From assembly GCA_023653785.1 (NCBI GenBank), contig JAMKCH010058346.1:31262-95261 (forward strand): DNA of 64,000 nucleotides. The letters are read 5' to 3'. A program made the position numbers and the translations under genes. Source of the DNA: Ophioderma brevispina. Its lineage: Eukaryota; Echinodermata; Ophiuroidea; Amphilepidida; Ophiodermatidae. Below the pieces are notes generated by a model. That model was given only the letters and a program-made list of their open reading frames with translations. It did not search any database and was not told the DNA's origin. Positions within the stretch are counted from its first letter, which is position 1. Each line of letters starts with the position of its first letter. Below are positions 11,911-22,440 of the stretch, piece by piece.

Positions 11911-12145
11911 GTTCACACAAGAGAAGATATCAGTAGCTTCCCACAATGCATTGCTTCCGATGGAGGTTTTGTACAGGTACTGATGTGACATTGTTAGAGG
12001 TGCAAACTGGCTTATAACAGTATTGATAAAAACTTGCATGTGAAGGAGTTCCATCTCTTAAGAGTCAACAGGACTACTGTACAAACATCTCCCCATTGGA
12101 AGCATGCATTGTGGGAAGCTATGATATCTTCTTTTGATTCACACC
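11911..12145. repeat. Inverted repeat with 80-bp arms
   Basis: GTTCACACAAGAGAAGATAT at 11911 and CTTCCCACAATGCAT near 11938 are mirrored by ATGCATTGTGGGAAGCTATG near 12104 and GATATCTTCTTTTGATTCAC near 12123. The arms are separated by about 75 bp. It lies 45 bp beyond the previous element, and its outer TTCACAC resembles that element's terminus, so the two may be related. Confidence 0.7.
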
Positions 12146-13037
12146 AAAGAGGTTCTATATAGATCGAGAGGCAAAAACGTACGTAATCGTAGAAATTCCA
12201 CCGCTCGCATGTTTTGCTGAACACAAAGAAAACCTAGAGTACCAACAAAGCAAGCAATGGATGCCTCCGCTTATTCCACATCTGTGGGGGCCGCTTTGCA
12301 ATACACTAATCGGTAGTGATACAAATTAATGTAGTGTTAGAGGTGGCCAGGTGTAAAAATAGCTGTACCTGGATCATTGGGCTCAGATACTTCTTTTTTT
12401 CATAATGCAATGCGCGCTAGGTGAAAAGATGTATTCATTGAGGTGGGTTATTTAAATCAAGACGACTGATGTGTCATTTCATTCGTTGTGTAGCAATGGG
12501 TAGGACAAAAATTTAACCACCAAATAGCACCCCACATCCAACACTGATATTTTGGCGGATTGTTTGTATCTGAATTGACATTATGTGGTGTATACCAGCA
12601 CCCAAACTGATAATTATTCAGTGCAATATTCAAAATGTCAGGCCCAGCACGGACGACTGGTTGTGAATGCGTTTCACCCCCTGATTACACAGGCCGATGA
12701 TTTTTTTCTGGATTATTTAACGAACTTTGTGAACAGTTTTTTTTTCAAAAGTTAATTGACCTGCGCAACCAATGCTTAAGGGACCTGTGACCCCAAAGGG
12801 GCCATGACCCCAAAGCGGGTCGCGCCAATCGCCAGCTTGGGAAACACTGTGTAGAAGGATGCTTTATAGTAGTGAGGACCCAGTAAAATTAACACACACA
12901 GATTTACAAAACCAGTTGCCCAATTTTCAATTCAATATTGTAAGTGTAGCATAAAAGAAAGAGCATTCATTGGAAACCTGCCAAATTCTTTTACACCTTA
13001 AAGAGGCATTTCATGATCACAATCTTGTCCCCCCCCC
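12146..13037. other. No gene seen
   Basis: Mixed AT-rich sequence; TGACCCCAAAGNGG occurs twice near 12790-12820. No coding signal. Confidence 0.4.
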
Positions 13038-13059
13038 ATGCACATACCTTCACTCTCTA

Positions 13060-13370
13060 AAGTAAAAAGTGAATTTCACTCCAAAAGTGGAACCTGTAAA
13101 CCACTCCAAAATGAGTGGTTGTCCTTAAAAACGAGCAAATTCCCAATATCAAAGAGAGTGAAACCAACACTCCAAAAAGAGTGGATTTCCACTCGTTTTC
13201 ATGTGTACTTTGTTTCACTCCTCAAAAATGTTGTTCTTCGTTTAACTCCTCCAACGAGTGGAAATCCATCTGTTGGAGTTTTTGACTCTTTTGAGTGGAA
13301 ATTTCACCTCTTTATGTACAAAACACTCATTTCGAGGGTTTACAAGAGTTTCACTCTTTTGGCGGAGGAA
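13060..13370. repeat. Cluster of CACTC/GAGTG short repeats
   Basis: Within about 310 bp, CACTCCAAAA, AAAAGAGTGG, GTTTCACTC, GAGTGGAAAT and similar words occur a dozen times in both orientations. The clean 128-codon frame at 13038-13424 comes from this word pattern; its Ser/Lys/Phe-rich translation resembles no family I know. Confidence 0.55.
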
Positions 13371-13639
13371 CAATTTCTTCCTTTACATTTTAGAGAGCAC
13401 ACAAAAGTTGTGATTTTGTCATGAACCATTAGCAAACATGAATACTAAGGCTAATCTTGTGGTACAAATTTGATATCATTTTGTAATACATTCTGCATCG
13501 GTATTCCAGGACCGCATTCACGTCGCGAGTCCATCACCTCAGGGCAAAATACTCATTACTATCTGCTGAAATAGATGACAAACTTGCTACATCAATTAGC
13601 ACGAAAATTTACCTCAGAAAAATATACTGATTAGAGTGA

Positions 13640-13712
13640 GCCTCAAACTCACAATATGTGGATTACAAGGTCAGTCTACACCAGAGCACCATCCAATATG
13701 GAGCCGGTAGAA
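13640..13712 (-). repeat. tRNA-like sequence (SINE head candidate)
   Basis: On the minus strand: A-box-like TGGTGCTCTGGTGTAGAC, an anticodon loop reading TTGTAAT (TGT, threonine-like), and a B-box-like GAGTTTGAGGCTC. The acceptor stem does not pair, so this is a tRNA-derived relic. Confidence 0.45.
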
Positions 13713-14214
13713 GATTAGTTGGCCCCTCCAGCGGGCAATTGATGTTGGATGCCAAAAAAAGATGTCAAGAATTTTTAGAATTTACATGAAAAATGCAAAT
13801 GTAATTCAAAGTCTAGAGAAACGATGTTGAATTAATTTGCATTTCAATGATAAATTTCTAAAAACTCTTGACGGGTTTTTGACATTACAACAGTTTCAAT
13901 GCCCCTCTAAAACGGACTATGCCGTGGGTATGTGGGGGTACATTAAGTGTGTACTATGTGCAAATGGAACAAGTACATATACATAGTGCCTTAGCAGGTG
14001 CGCCTGCATAATGAATTGTGCTTATAAATAATTCCAGAAACATCAATCATGGTTTATGAGTACACAGTGAATAACATTGGCTGGGTATAAGATGTCACTT
14101 TAAGCCTATCTTGTATCCAGATATTTGTGGTTTGTACATTGTAGCCACCCTTGGAAGTCTTCTATTTGTCTATACCCAGAGGGTGTTTAAACCAATCCCA
14201 ACATGCATTGCAAG
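13713..14214. other. No gene seen
   Basis: AT-rich; the AAAAATTCTAGA/TTCTAAAAACTCTTGAC words near 13770 and 13855 are partly inverted and suggest an old fold-back element. Confidence 0.4.
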
Positions 14215-14438
14215 TGGCCCTTTCTTGGCAAAAAGGGCCTAACTCAGATAGGTCCTTTGCCTGAATGGGCCATCCGGCAAAAAGCAATGCATATGGGATA
14301 CTTTAAAAAATATTGTTGAACATTATTTGGTCAACATATTAAAAGAAAAATGTATCCAAATGGCTTGGTTTGAAGGGTGGCCCTTCAAGGAAAAGGGACC
14401 TATCTCGAGTTAGGCCCTTTTTGCCAAGAAAAGGGCCA
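14215..14438. mobile_element. Fold-back element with 60-bp arms
   Basis: Arms 14215-14272 and 14378-14438 are near-perfect inversions: TGGCCCTTTCTTGGCAAAAA, AGGGCCTAACTC and GATAGGTCC on the left, GGACCTATCTCGAGTTAGG and TTTTTGCCAAGAAAAGGGCC on the right. The loop is about 105 bp. Confidence 0.8.
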
Positions 14439-14957
14439 AGGTGCCTATGCGGTGCTGTACTAATTACATGTCAGTACTTACGGATAAAAAGTATTCAAAA
14501 AAGTTAAGAACCACAAGACATTCCCATGATAATGCGAAAAATCACTAAGGACTAGATAGGGTCATTCCATGCCAATTCAACAAATCGAGTACACCATCAC
14601 CTCATGGATTCTTTCTTTTGGGGTATTGAAGATAGTCATGAGAACTGAAATTTTGAAAATTTGAGCTCTGTTGACCTCTCTTCGTTTTCCGCTACAGCAA
14701 TTTTAAAGTTGAGGGGGTCACCTCAAAAACATTGTACTGGATGTGAAATTCAATATTCAGAGGGCCCATAAGTAACGAACTACACCCCTCAAATCACTTC
14801 AAACTTGGCATATAATACTTTGTGGGCTAAAATGAGTGTAAAAGTCAGGGATCACATGACGTTACTGTGGGATCACCTGACCTTATTGAGGTTGGAAATT
14901 TCCCCAAAAACTACACTGAACAGAACTCATCACAATATGAGATTCCAATTGTGTAGA
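14439..14957. other. No gene seen; possible transposon end
   Basis: AGGGTCATTCCATGCCAA at 14559 shares the start GGGTCATTCCA with the ends of the 37.3-39.4 kb element, but no facing partner was found. Confidence 0.35.
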
Positions 14958-15874
14958 TTAAAGGTGCAAGAAGAGATTTTGGGGCATCCATACATTTTGT
15001 CCTATGTAGTGATATAGATAAGACACCAATAGATTCTTTACCTTGTATTGACTACAGAAATGCCTTTGAAAGTGAAAATAAAAGTTTTTTATTATTTTGA
15101 TTTGCTTAAAGCAGTGAGGTGCTGCTTTAAAGCAATAACAGCAAATTTTTGGAAGAGCGCCCCAATTCCGGTTATTTTGAGATTTGCCAGAGTGCATTAG
15201 AAAATTGGACTAGTAAACAATATCTGTGAATGCTAGAAGCCCTCATTCTTATGTTGGGGTCGCAAAATAAGGACCTTTCTGTAATTGAATACTTAATATC
15301 GGAGATCTCCAATCAACAGCTGCTGGAATGCCTTCAAGATGAAATAGCCGGGAAATTGTGCCATGACGTGTCTACGCTCAGCCATTAGTTGTTCCGTCGG
15401 TTGGTTATCAGAGTTAGGGTCACTTTTCGTGATGGTGGCACTATTCTTGGGACTATTTAACCATGGACGGACATAAATTTAGTGTTTCCAGCTCCGCCAT
15501 TAAATACAATCAGGGATTCCAGTTCTAATTACAAATCTCTTCTTTTATGACAAATTCATTTTTGAGTGCAGTATCACTCGCATGTTATTTACTAACAATT
15601 ACCAACACAACGTGCAAAAATCTCTTTTCTTGAAAACTGGGGCACTCTACAAAAAATTTACTGTTATTGCGTTAATTTTCAATATAAAGCATAGCGGAAT
15701 TTAGTAATTTACTCCTAAGTAAATTAGAAGTTCATTTTTGTACCAAAAATAATTCTCATCTTAATCCTTTCACAGGGGTGATATTTAGATAGAAAAGATT
15801 TACATTAGTGCAAAAATCATAATTTTCACATTTTTTAGGACCCCTGTTATGGGAAATCTCTCGTTGGACCTTGT
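14958..15874 (-). mobile_element. Family C MITE, copy 1, interrupted by family A
   Basis: Left end TTAAAGGTGCAAGAAGAGATT; right end AAATCTCTCGTTGGACCTT followed by TTGT (decayed TTAA). The body matches the reverse complement of the copies at 23.5 and 55.5 kb, including ACCAATAGATTCTTTACC and TCTCATCTTAATCC. It is split by a family A element at 15131-15671, at a different place from the one interrupting the 23.5-kb copy. Confidence 0.8.
15131..15671 (+). mobile_element. Family A MITE, copy 1, nested in family C
   Basis: Flanked by TTAA at 15127-15130 and 15672-15675. Starts AGCAATAACAGCAAATTTTT, then GAAGAGCGCCCC. The central part (GAAATAGCCGGG, TACGCTCAGCCATTAGTTG, GGACGGACATAAATTTAG) and an inverted GGGGCACTCTACAAAAAATTT end follow. 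About 541 bp and palindromic overall. A small TTAAAGCAG...CTGCTTTAA palindrome (15116-15130) abuts the left end. Confidence 0.8.
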
Positions 15875-16289
15875 AACTCCTCTTTTTGCTGTGGAAATGT
15901 TGACCCCCAAGATGTTAATCAATATTCGAGATCTGGAGGTGATTATTTCTTCTGTTTTTGCCTTTGGTCTACAAAGAACACCAAACAGCCAATGTTGGAA
16001 AATTGCCCATTGATATAAGCAAATTGTTTAATTTCATAAGAGTACTGTATTGTGTGTGTTCAGTTCCCCGTTTAATTTTCAACGTCTGGATCGAGTTAAT
16101 TAAAACTAAAAGTCTCTAGTTTCATAATAAAATAAACAAGGCTTGGGATGTTTATTAAAGTAGGAGGCATTTGGCATGCCAACATGTAAAAATCTCACCT
16201 TTTTGTAAACAATTGAGGGTGAGCCCATTGTCACTAAATCCTGAATGGCTTTTGAAACCATAAATTAACCAATTAAGCATATACATCAC
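15875..16289. other. No gene seen
   Basis: AT-rich spacer between transposon copies. Confidence 0.4.
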
Positions 16290-16650
16290 TTTGTTGAAGA
16301 GTGCCCCCCAATTTTCAAAATTTGATATTGTCACAGGTTATGTTGTGTATTGTTAGTAAACTACACCTGCAACGACAATGCTCACAAATTATCATAAAAT
16401 AAGCGATTTTGTAATAGACTGGATCCCCGATTGTACTTAAACGGCAGAGCTGGCAAATGCTAAGTGTATGTCCGTCCATTATGAAAAATAGTGCCCAACC
16501 AAGAAAATTACCTCTACTTATCGCTGAACCAAGACAACAACTAATGGATGAGGTAGATTTAGATACTACGTGGTTCGATTTCCACGGCTATTCACTTGGC
16601 AAGGCCCGTGTTCCAAGCAAGCCGTTGATCGAACTTTTGATTGTTTAGGC
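16290..16650 (+). mobile_element. Family A MITE, incomplete copy
   Basis: GAAGAGTGCCCCCCAATTTTC through GTAAACTACACCTGC, AAATAAGCGATTTTGTAAT, GGCAGAGCTGG and CTAATGGATGAGGTAGA, aligned with 23.6-23.9 kb. The outer TTAA end and the right half are missing. Confidence 0.7.
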
Positions 16651-16744
16651 ACCCTGATATGTGAAATCTTCGTGCATGTTAAGCTCAAATCTGTCTGTCA
16701 GTTCCCATCCGAAAGGGAAATTTATTTCAAGGTCTGGAATAACA

Positions 16745-17112
16745 AGTAAATCAACTGCAATACTGTCTTTAAAGAGACATGAGCACATGTCCGAAAGAAG
16801 CGCCTCATTTTTTTTCCGAACCCGGGGTTTTTTGCATCTGTGGAATGCTTCCGATGTATTAATCTGAGTGAATAAGCGAATATCCGTCTGTATGTAATGA
16901 GGATGATGATTTAGTATTTTTTGTCGTGCACGACGGCAAATCGCCCAGCGTGTTTTCTATAAGACCGATACGATAGCAGGAAAGTTCAAAAAACATGGTT
17001 TTGGTTTTCATTTGCTACTGTTTGCCAATAAACCTTCAAACTTCGGAAGGTGGTCTACAACCGATCAGTGCAATTTAGAGAATTTTGTAAAAAAAAAAAA
17101 AAAAATCTCCTT
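16745..17112 (+). repeat. Family S dispersed repeat, copy 1
   Basis: TTTAAAGAGACATGAGCACAT, GAAGCGCCTCA, GTCGTGCACGAC, AATAAACCTTC, AGGTGGTCTACAACCGATCA and TCGTCACTTTAAC follow in order. The same order is found at 17.55-17.91 kb. Parts recur at 30.6 kb (plus) and 46.7 and 59.7 kb (minus). Function unknown. Confidence 0.65.
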
Positions 17113-17534
17113 CGTCACTTTAACTTTGATTGTGGACTGTTCACTACAATATCAAAGAAATGCATAACAAAGCTGTAAGAAAGTATATTCATATTTACAA
17201 TCTAGAAATATGTATTTACAATAAAACTTCCTCAGCCTATACAGATAGAAATGATTTCTTAATCAGCTGTGCTTGTTCATTTCTACATATTCTTGCATAT
17301 TTACATCACAAAATAGTTTACAATAAAAATGCAATGAATGTCATTTTTTCTTTAAAACAATACAATTCAATCTTTATGTTTATACATTGTGATATAGTTT
17401 CATTAAACACAAAGGTTTTATTTTATAGGTTTTCCCGGTCAAATTCATACTGTTTTCATTCAGTTATGTTTTATAGTCTCTCAATTTTGTAATATGACAC
17501 AATAGACACACGGCAAGAGCTAAAAACAATACCT

Positions 17535-18055
17535 TTATTCTCATTCTTTAAAGAGACATGAGGACATTTCCAGAGAGAAGCGCCCTCAATTTTTTTCAAA
17601 CCCAGGTTTTTAGCTTTGGAATGCTAACCAATGTATTAGATCACACCAGATGTGAATAAGCAGAATACGCCGTCTTTATGTAATATGATGATTTAGTAAT
17701 TTCTGTCGTGCATTACAGAAGTTCAAAGCATGGTTTCCTATAGGGACGATTTGAATAGCAGGCAAGTTCAAAACAAGGTTTGCAGTTTTCTTTTGTGCTT
17801 GTTCGTCCAATAAACCTTCGAAACGTTTTCAGTAGGTGGTCTACAGCCGATCAAGTGCAATTTGACAGAAATTTGTATCCTAAAAACTCCTCTTGTCACT
17901 TTAACACTTTTATTCAAAATAAGAAGCTGTTAGTAACAAATTACTAAAACGATGGTATATTTTATACAACCTACCCAAGCTTTTTAAAATTGATCAGTCC
18001 ATTGTTACTATGCGCCTTTGATTGGCTTGAGCAGCGCATATGCGTATCACGTTGA
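17535..18055 (+). repeat. Family S dispersed repeat, copy 2
   Basis: Longest copy: AAAGAGACATGAGGACAT, AGAAGCGCCCTC, GTGAATAAGCAGAATACG, TTCTGTCGTGCATTACAG, AGGTGGTCTACAGCCGATCA, then AACACTTTTATT and GCATATGCGTATCAC. The last part, GAGCAGCGCATATGCGTATC, also closes the 30.6-kb copy just where that copy reads CTGCACTGTGTGATA. Confidence 0.65.
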
Positions 18056-18057
18056 CA

Positions 18058-18580
18058 CATATGCGCTGCACCGTGTGATATCGTTTCATATCACTGTGTG
18101 ATATCGTCTCATATCACTCTGATATCGGCTCATATCACTCTGTGATATCATCTCATATCACTGTGATATCGGCTCATATCACTCTGTGATATCGTCTCAT
18201 ATCACTCTGTGATATCGTCTCATATCACTGTGATATCGTCTCATATCACTGATATCGTTTCATATCACTCTGTGATATCGTCTCATATACTCTGATATTG
18301 TCTCATATCACTCTGTGATATCGTCTCATATCACTCTGTGATATCGTCTCATATCACTGTGATATCGTCTCATATCACTGATATCGTTTCATATCACTCT
18401 GTGATATAGTCTCATATCACTCTGATATTGTCTCATATCACTCTGATATTGTCTCATATCACTCTGTGATATCGTCTCATATCACTCTGTGATATCGGCT
18501 CATATCATTGTGTGATATCATCTCGTATCACTGTGTGATATCGTGTCATATCACTGTGTGATATTGTCTCATATAACCCA
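18058..18580. repeat. GATATC/CATATCACTC satellite
   Basis: About 24 tandem units of 20-22 bp, consensus GATATCGTCTCATATCACTC with or without GTGT, each holding the palindromes GATATC and TGATA/TATCA. Units differ mainly in the length of the CTCTGTG spacer. The array lies inside the inverted-repeat element at 17424-18625. Confidence 0.95.
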
Positions 18581-18625
18581 AAAGTTTGAATGAAATTTTA
18601 TTAAATTGACCGGGAAAACCTATAC

Positions 18626-19349
18626 ACTTACTTTACTTATTATGATCGGTACCAAATAGGCGGGCCTCCAACTTCAATTTGCAAACTGGTCAGGAATGGC
18701 ATGGGCATGATACAGTGCAATGGACGCATTAAGTATAAATTACATCACACTTATTCTTGTTAGAGAGTGCAATGAGGGATTTAAATGTGTGCATCAGGAA
18801 TTAACAACGCACCCACACATCTACATATTTTTTTCTTGTGAGGGCGACAAAGCCGACGCATGGGGTGCAGAGTTATTAATTCCTGATAAATCATTCTGCA
18901 TCATAATTGAATCCCTTCCAATGACACAATAGGCAAGATCGGCATTTTTACATGAAACACGTTAATTAAAAGCAGACCCATGGGGGATGTGCTCCCTGCT
19001 CCCCCTTTATGCTAATGGCATTGACTACTGTTAAGAAATATTGTCAACAGTAGTTGGTATGGAGTAGGTATTGGTTACTTAAAAAACAAAAATCATTAAG
19101 CATTTAGATGAAAATTAACTCTATGGCCCCGGTGCTGTGGATGTGAAAAATTGTACAACCATGGCCAATATGGTTTTTGGCAGCTTTCCGTTAATTTACC
19201 ATGTCCACATTATTGGAAAACTTGACAGTGGATATAACAAGCAATAATTTTCAGGGTATATTAAAATTTTTTAATATTTTTCTTAAATTGGGTGTAAATC
19301 TTTTTGACTGACCCTGTATATCCCAAGTGGGCAATATCCCTGTGTCCCT
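18626..19349. other. No gene seen; lone transposon right end
   Basis: TTTTTGACTGACCCTGTATA at 19301-19321 resembles the right end of the 46.9-48.0 kb element, but no matching left end was found. The 70-codon frame at 18720-18932 is unsupported. Confidence 0.4.
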
Positions 19350-19668
19350 TTAAGGCGTATGAAAGTCGATGTTATGTTTCCCGTAACCCGCCCACACTAT
19401 GATTTTCTGCCCACGTTTGAGATGCTGAAATCCCTAAAAAGTTCTTTGTATTTTAAAGAAAATATCAAGGTTTCTTCTTGTGATCACATCTTGTGAATGT
19501 GATTTTAGTAGATTTTAAATCAAGAACAGCTGCAAAATCATTTTATGCTGAAGGTTGGTGAAATGGCTGTTTCTTCAAAATTACGAATAAAGAAAAATGA
19601 AATAGTTGCCTCATTATGATTTGCCAAAAATGTTACGGGAAACATAACATTGACTTTCATTGGCCTAA
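19350..19668. mobile_element. TTAA-flanked MITE with 39-bp inverted ends (family Q)
   Basis: Left: TTAAGGCGTATGAAAGTC, then GTTATGTTTCCCGTAAC. Right: GTTACGGGAAACATAAC, then GACTTTCATTGGCCTAA. About 319 bp with an AT-rich interior and no protein. Confidence 0.8.
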
Positions 19669-19689
19669 ACTCAAGAGATCTACCACCTT

Positions 19690-19865
19690 TCTTACGGTAT
19701 CTCTGATTGGCTCATTACATAATATACCATGATATAACCTCTGAGTAACCAATCAAAATAGAACTTCTATGTATCTGTTTACATCTTTAAGCTTTTCTTA
19801 CCGTGTCTCTGATTGGCTATTCATAGGGCTATAATGATGTAATTATCCAATCAAATTGACTGTTA
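19690..19865 (+). repeat. Family R: pair of CCAAT hairpin units, copy 1
   Basis: Two units of about 85 bp, each starting near GTATCTCTGATTGGCT/GTGTCTCTGATTGGCT and ending in GAGTAACCAATCAAA/TATCCAATCAAA. ATTGG and CCAAT within each unit are inverted and can form a hairpin. Paired in the same way at 27.3 and 35.2 kb. ATTGG/CCAAT is the NF-Y site core; any regulatory role is inference. Confidence 0.65.
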
Positions 19866-20819
19866 GTACCTATGGGGGTTAAGCATCAATATTCACACTT
19901 GATATGCACAAGATTACAGACCTTTGGTATCTACAAGCAGATTCATCAGCTTTCATCTACAAAAGTTGTGTGTAGAAAAGTGATATAAAATTTAATTCAA
20001 AATTTTTGAACAAGTGCAGAAGTGGAGGTTTGTTCCATTTCTTTGATTCGGTGGCATCTTATTACTAATTTTAAGTATTCTTTGTCAATACAACAATGTG
20101 CCGTCCATACTTTAAAATGATTGTTATTTAATTAAAGAAACAACACCTTCAATTTTGGTTGAAGTTCAGTTTTTTGCATTGTTGTAGTGCAAATTGTTGT
20201 TGTAGGCCAAATTGTTGTTGTAGGCCTAGTGTATTTTAGATACATGCACAGTTGGCAACAGTATGTTGAACAGGTTTTAGAAATTAAAATTAGGTTTAGT
20301 AAACTTTAGTGCCAGGGTTAGGTGGGGGTAAGGTAAATATAATTTAACAACACCTCAACACAATTGTGTCATATTGTGTCACCATGGTTACTTGTAAATC
20401 AAATATTTTACAAGACAAACATTAGAAAACACATTTTCTGATAACATACAAACTCTTACTTTTTGAAATAGCCAAGAACATTAAAATAGATCAATAACAA
20501 AAACAGATTTCTTATTTTAAAGAAATATTTTGGCAAATCTATACAGGCTTTTTGGATAGCCTTTGTTGATAGAAACTTATTTCACATGTAGAACAATAAA
20601 CTTATTTATTGCAATGACACATGCAGAAAACACACGTCTACAGTAAAAGCACAACTACAAGAGATAAACCGATGAATGAGTTCCTAATTACAAAAGCTAT
20701 ACATCATACACTGATGATTGATGAATAGTTCATCACCAGTCCATGACAGCAGCAAGAATGACCATTTCAGACGAGCTAAAAACAAACTTCAGTTCGTGCC
20801 AGGTTAGTGCCAAGGATTA
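19866..20819. other. No gene seen
   Basis: AT-rich with a short duplicated GTTGTTGTAGGCC (20206-20226). No coding signal. Confidence 0.4.
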
Positions 20820-21135
20820 TGGTGCATAGGGTTTGGGTTATAGTTAAGGTTACAGTTAGGATTATAGGTCTAGGGTTAGTGTAAGGGGTGATGGGGTTAT
20901 AACACTATAGTTATAGTTAGAGTTACAGTTAGGATTATAGTGTATAGGGTTAGTGAGGATGATGGGGTTATGGTTAAGGTTATAGTTAGGGTTACAGTTA
21001 GGATTAGGGTGAATAGGGCTAGGGTTAGTGTAAGGGATGATAAGGTTAGGGTTATGGTTATAGTTATTATGGTGTATACAGCTAGGGTTAGTAAGGATGA
21101 CAGGGTTAGGGTTATGGTTATATTATACAAATATT
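20820..21135 (+). repeat. TTAGGG-like interstitial array, part 1
   Basis: Degenerate tandem array of GGGTTATGGTTA, GTTAGGGTTACAG and AGGGTTAGTGTAAGG words. It is built from TTAGGG, TTAGGA and TTATAG variants, the animal telomere hexamer and derivatives, organised in longer units. The frames over it (20897-21130 minus, 20940-21137 plus) are repeats. Confidence 0.85.
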
Positions 21136-21464
21136 GACTGCTATGAGGGGCATGGTTGAAACTATACTAGTAGGCCCAAGGTGATCTCGAAACAATATTG
21201 TGCCCCGAGGCATAAGCCGAGGGGCATAGTATGGTAAACAAAATGCGATAGTCTGCTTATATTTATCTCTTACACCAGCTTCAATATGTATTCTCATAAT
21301 ACGGATGAATAGTTCGTACGGCAGTCTTTTACACTGGGAAGAGGTGTCCCGGGTATAATTTATGAACTATGCCCGCTCTGCCCAGGGCATAGTTCAATTT
21401 TTGGTTCAATTCTTAAAGCTAGTTGACTTAATGCCTCCACTTTTAACCAATCAGATGACAGGGA
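21136..21464. other. Insertion-like segment between the TTAGGG-like arrays
   Basis: About 330 bp without TTAGGG words. GAGGGGCATGGT near 21145, CGAGGGGCATAGT near 21219 and inverted AACTATGCCC near 21366 and 21383 indicate a degraded inverted-repeat element splitting the array. Confidence 0.5.
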
Positions 21465-22208
21465 TATAATTAGGGTTACAGTTAGGATTAGGGTGTATAG
21501 GGCTAGGGTTAGTGCCAGGGATGATGGGGTTATAACACTATGGTTATAGTAAATAGGGTTACAGTGTATAGGGCTAGGGTTAGTGTAAGGGGTGATGGGG
21601 GTTAGGGTTAAGGTTATTACAGTTAGGATTATAGTGTATAGGTCTAGGGTTAGTGTAAGGGATGATGGGGTTAGGGTTAAGGTTATAGTTAGGGTTACAG
21701 TTAGGATTATAGTGTATAGGACTAGGGTTAGTGTAAGGGGTGATGGGGGTTAGGATTAAGGTTATAGTTAAGGTTATAGTTAGGGTTACAGTTAGGATTA
21801 TAGTATATAGGTCTAGGGTCAGTAGTGTAAGGGATGATGGGGTTAGGGTTATAGTTAGGGGTACATTTAGGATTAAGGTGTATAGGACTAGGGTTAGTGT
21901 AAGGGATGATGGGGTTAGGGTTATGGTTATAGTTAGGGTTACAGTTAGGATTATAGTGTATAGGTCTAGGGTTAGTGTAAGGGATGATGGGGTTAGGGTT
22001 AAGGTTATAGTTAGGGTTACAGTTAGGATTATAGTATATAGGTCTAGGGTCAGTAGTGTAAGGGATGATGGGGTTAGGGTTAAGGTTATAGTTAGGATTA
22101 CAGTTAGGATTATAGTGTATAGGTCTAGGGTTAGTGTAAGGGATGATGGGGTTAGGGTTATAGTTAGGGGTACATTTAGGATTAAGGTGTATAGGACTAG
22201 GGTCAGTG
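21465..22208 (+). repeat. TTAGGG-like interstitial array, part 2
   Basis: Units of roughly 73-93 bp: GGTTAGGGTTAAGGTTATAG, GTTAGGGTTACAGTTAGG, ATTATAGTGTATAGG, KCTAGGGTTAGTGTAAGG and GATGATGGGG. Eight or more units, many nearly identical, imply recent amplification. The 225- and 183-codon frames are repeat artefacts (Thr/Leu-rich and Val/Arg-rich). The array stops exactly at the TTAA of a family A copy. Confidence 0.9.
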
Positions 22209-22440
22209 TTAAAGCAATATTAGCACATTTTTTTGAAGAGCGCCCCAAATTTTTCAAAAAATTTGAAATTTTTACACAGTTGCATTGGTAACTGGCTAGT
22301 AAACCATACCTGTGAATGGTTAAGCTCGCAAATGTCTGTGTCTCACAAACGAAGGAATTTTGTAATTAGAATAATTATTATCGGGATCCCCGATAATAAT
22401 TCAACGGTTGCTGGAAATGGCCTTCCAATGTGAAATAGCC
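22209..22440 (+). mobile_element. Family A MITE, half copy
   Basis: TTAA then AGCAATATTAGCACATTTTT, AAGAGCGCCCC, CTGGCTAGTAAACCATACC and the GC-rich palindrome ATCGGGATCCCCGAT, to AATGTGAAATAGCC. This matches the right half of the 23.6-kb copy in reverse. The rest is replaced by the large palindrome that follows. Confidence 0.8.

Larger units (their letters stand above)
17424..18625. mobile_element. Terminal-inverted-repeat element carrying a satellite
   Basis: TATAGGTTTTCCCGGTCAA at 17424 is mirrored exactly at the right end (TTGACCGGGAAAACCTATA, about 18605-18623). The similarity extends a little further inward, and ATTCAKWC-like sequence follows on both sides. Inside are a second family S copy (17535-18055) and a 20-22-bp satellite (18058-18580). 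No protein is encoded, so it would be non-autonomous. Ends and content fit a DNA transposon or helitron-like carrier; the class is undecided. Confidence 0.55.

Noticed and set aside
13038..13424. 128-codon frame as a gene
   Set aside because: Built from repeated CACTC/GAGTG words with no recognisable domain; kept only as a repeat cluster.
18058..18580. Possible CRISPR array, because of regular short repeats
   Set aside because: Units are contiguous with no unique spacers, no cas genes exist nearby, and the sequence is eukaryotic satellite.
21580..22291. Open frames of 225 and 183 codons
   Set aside because: Repetitive translation of the TTAGGG-like array, present on both strands.
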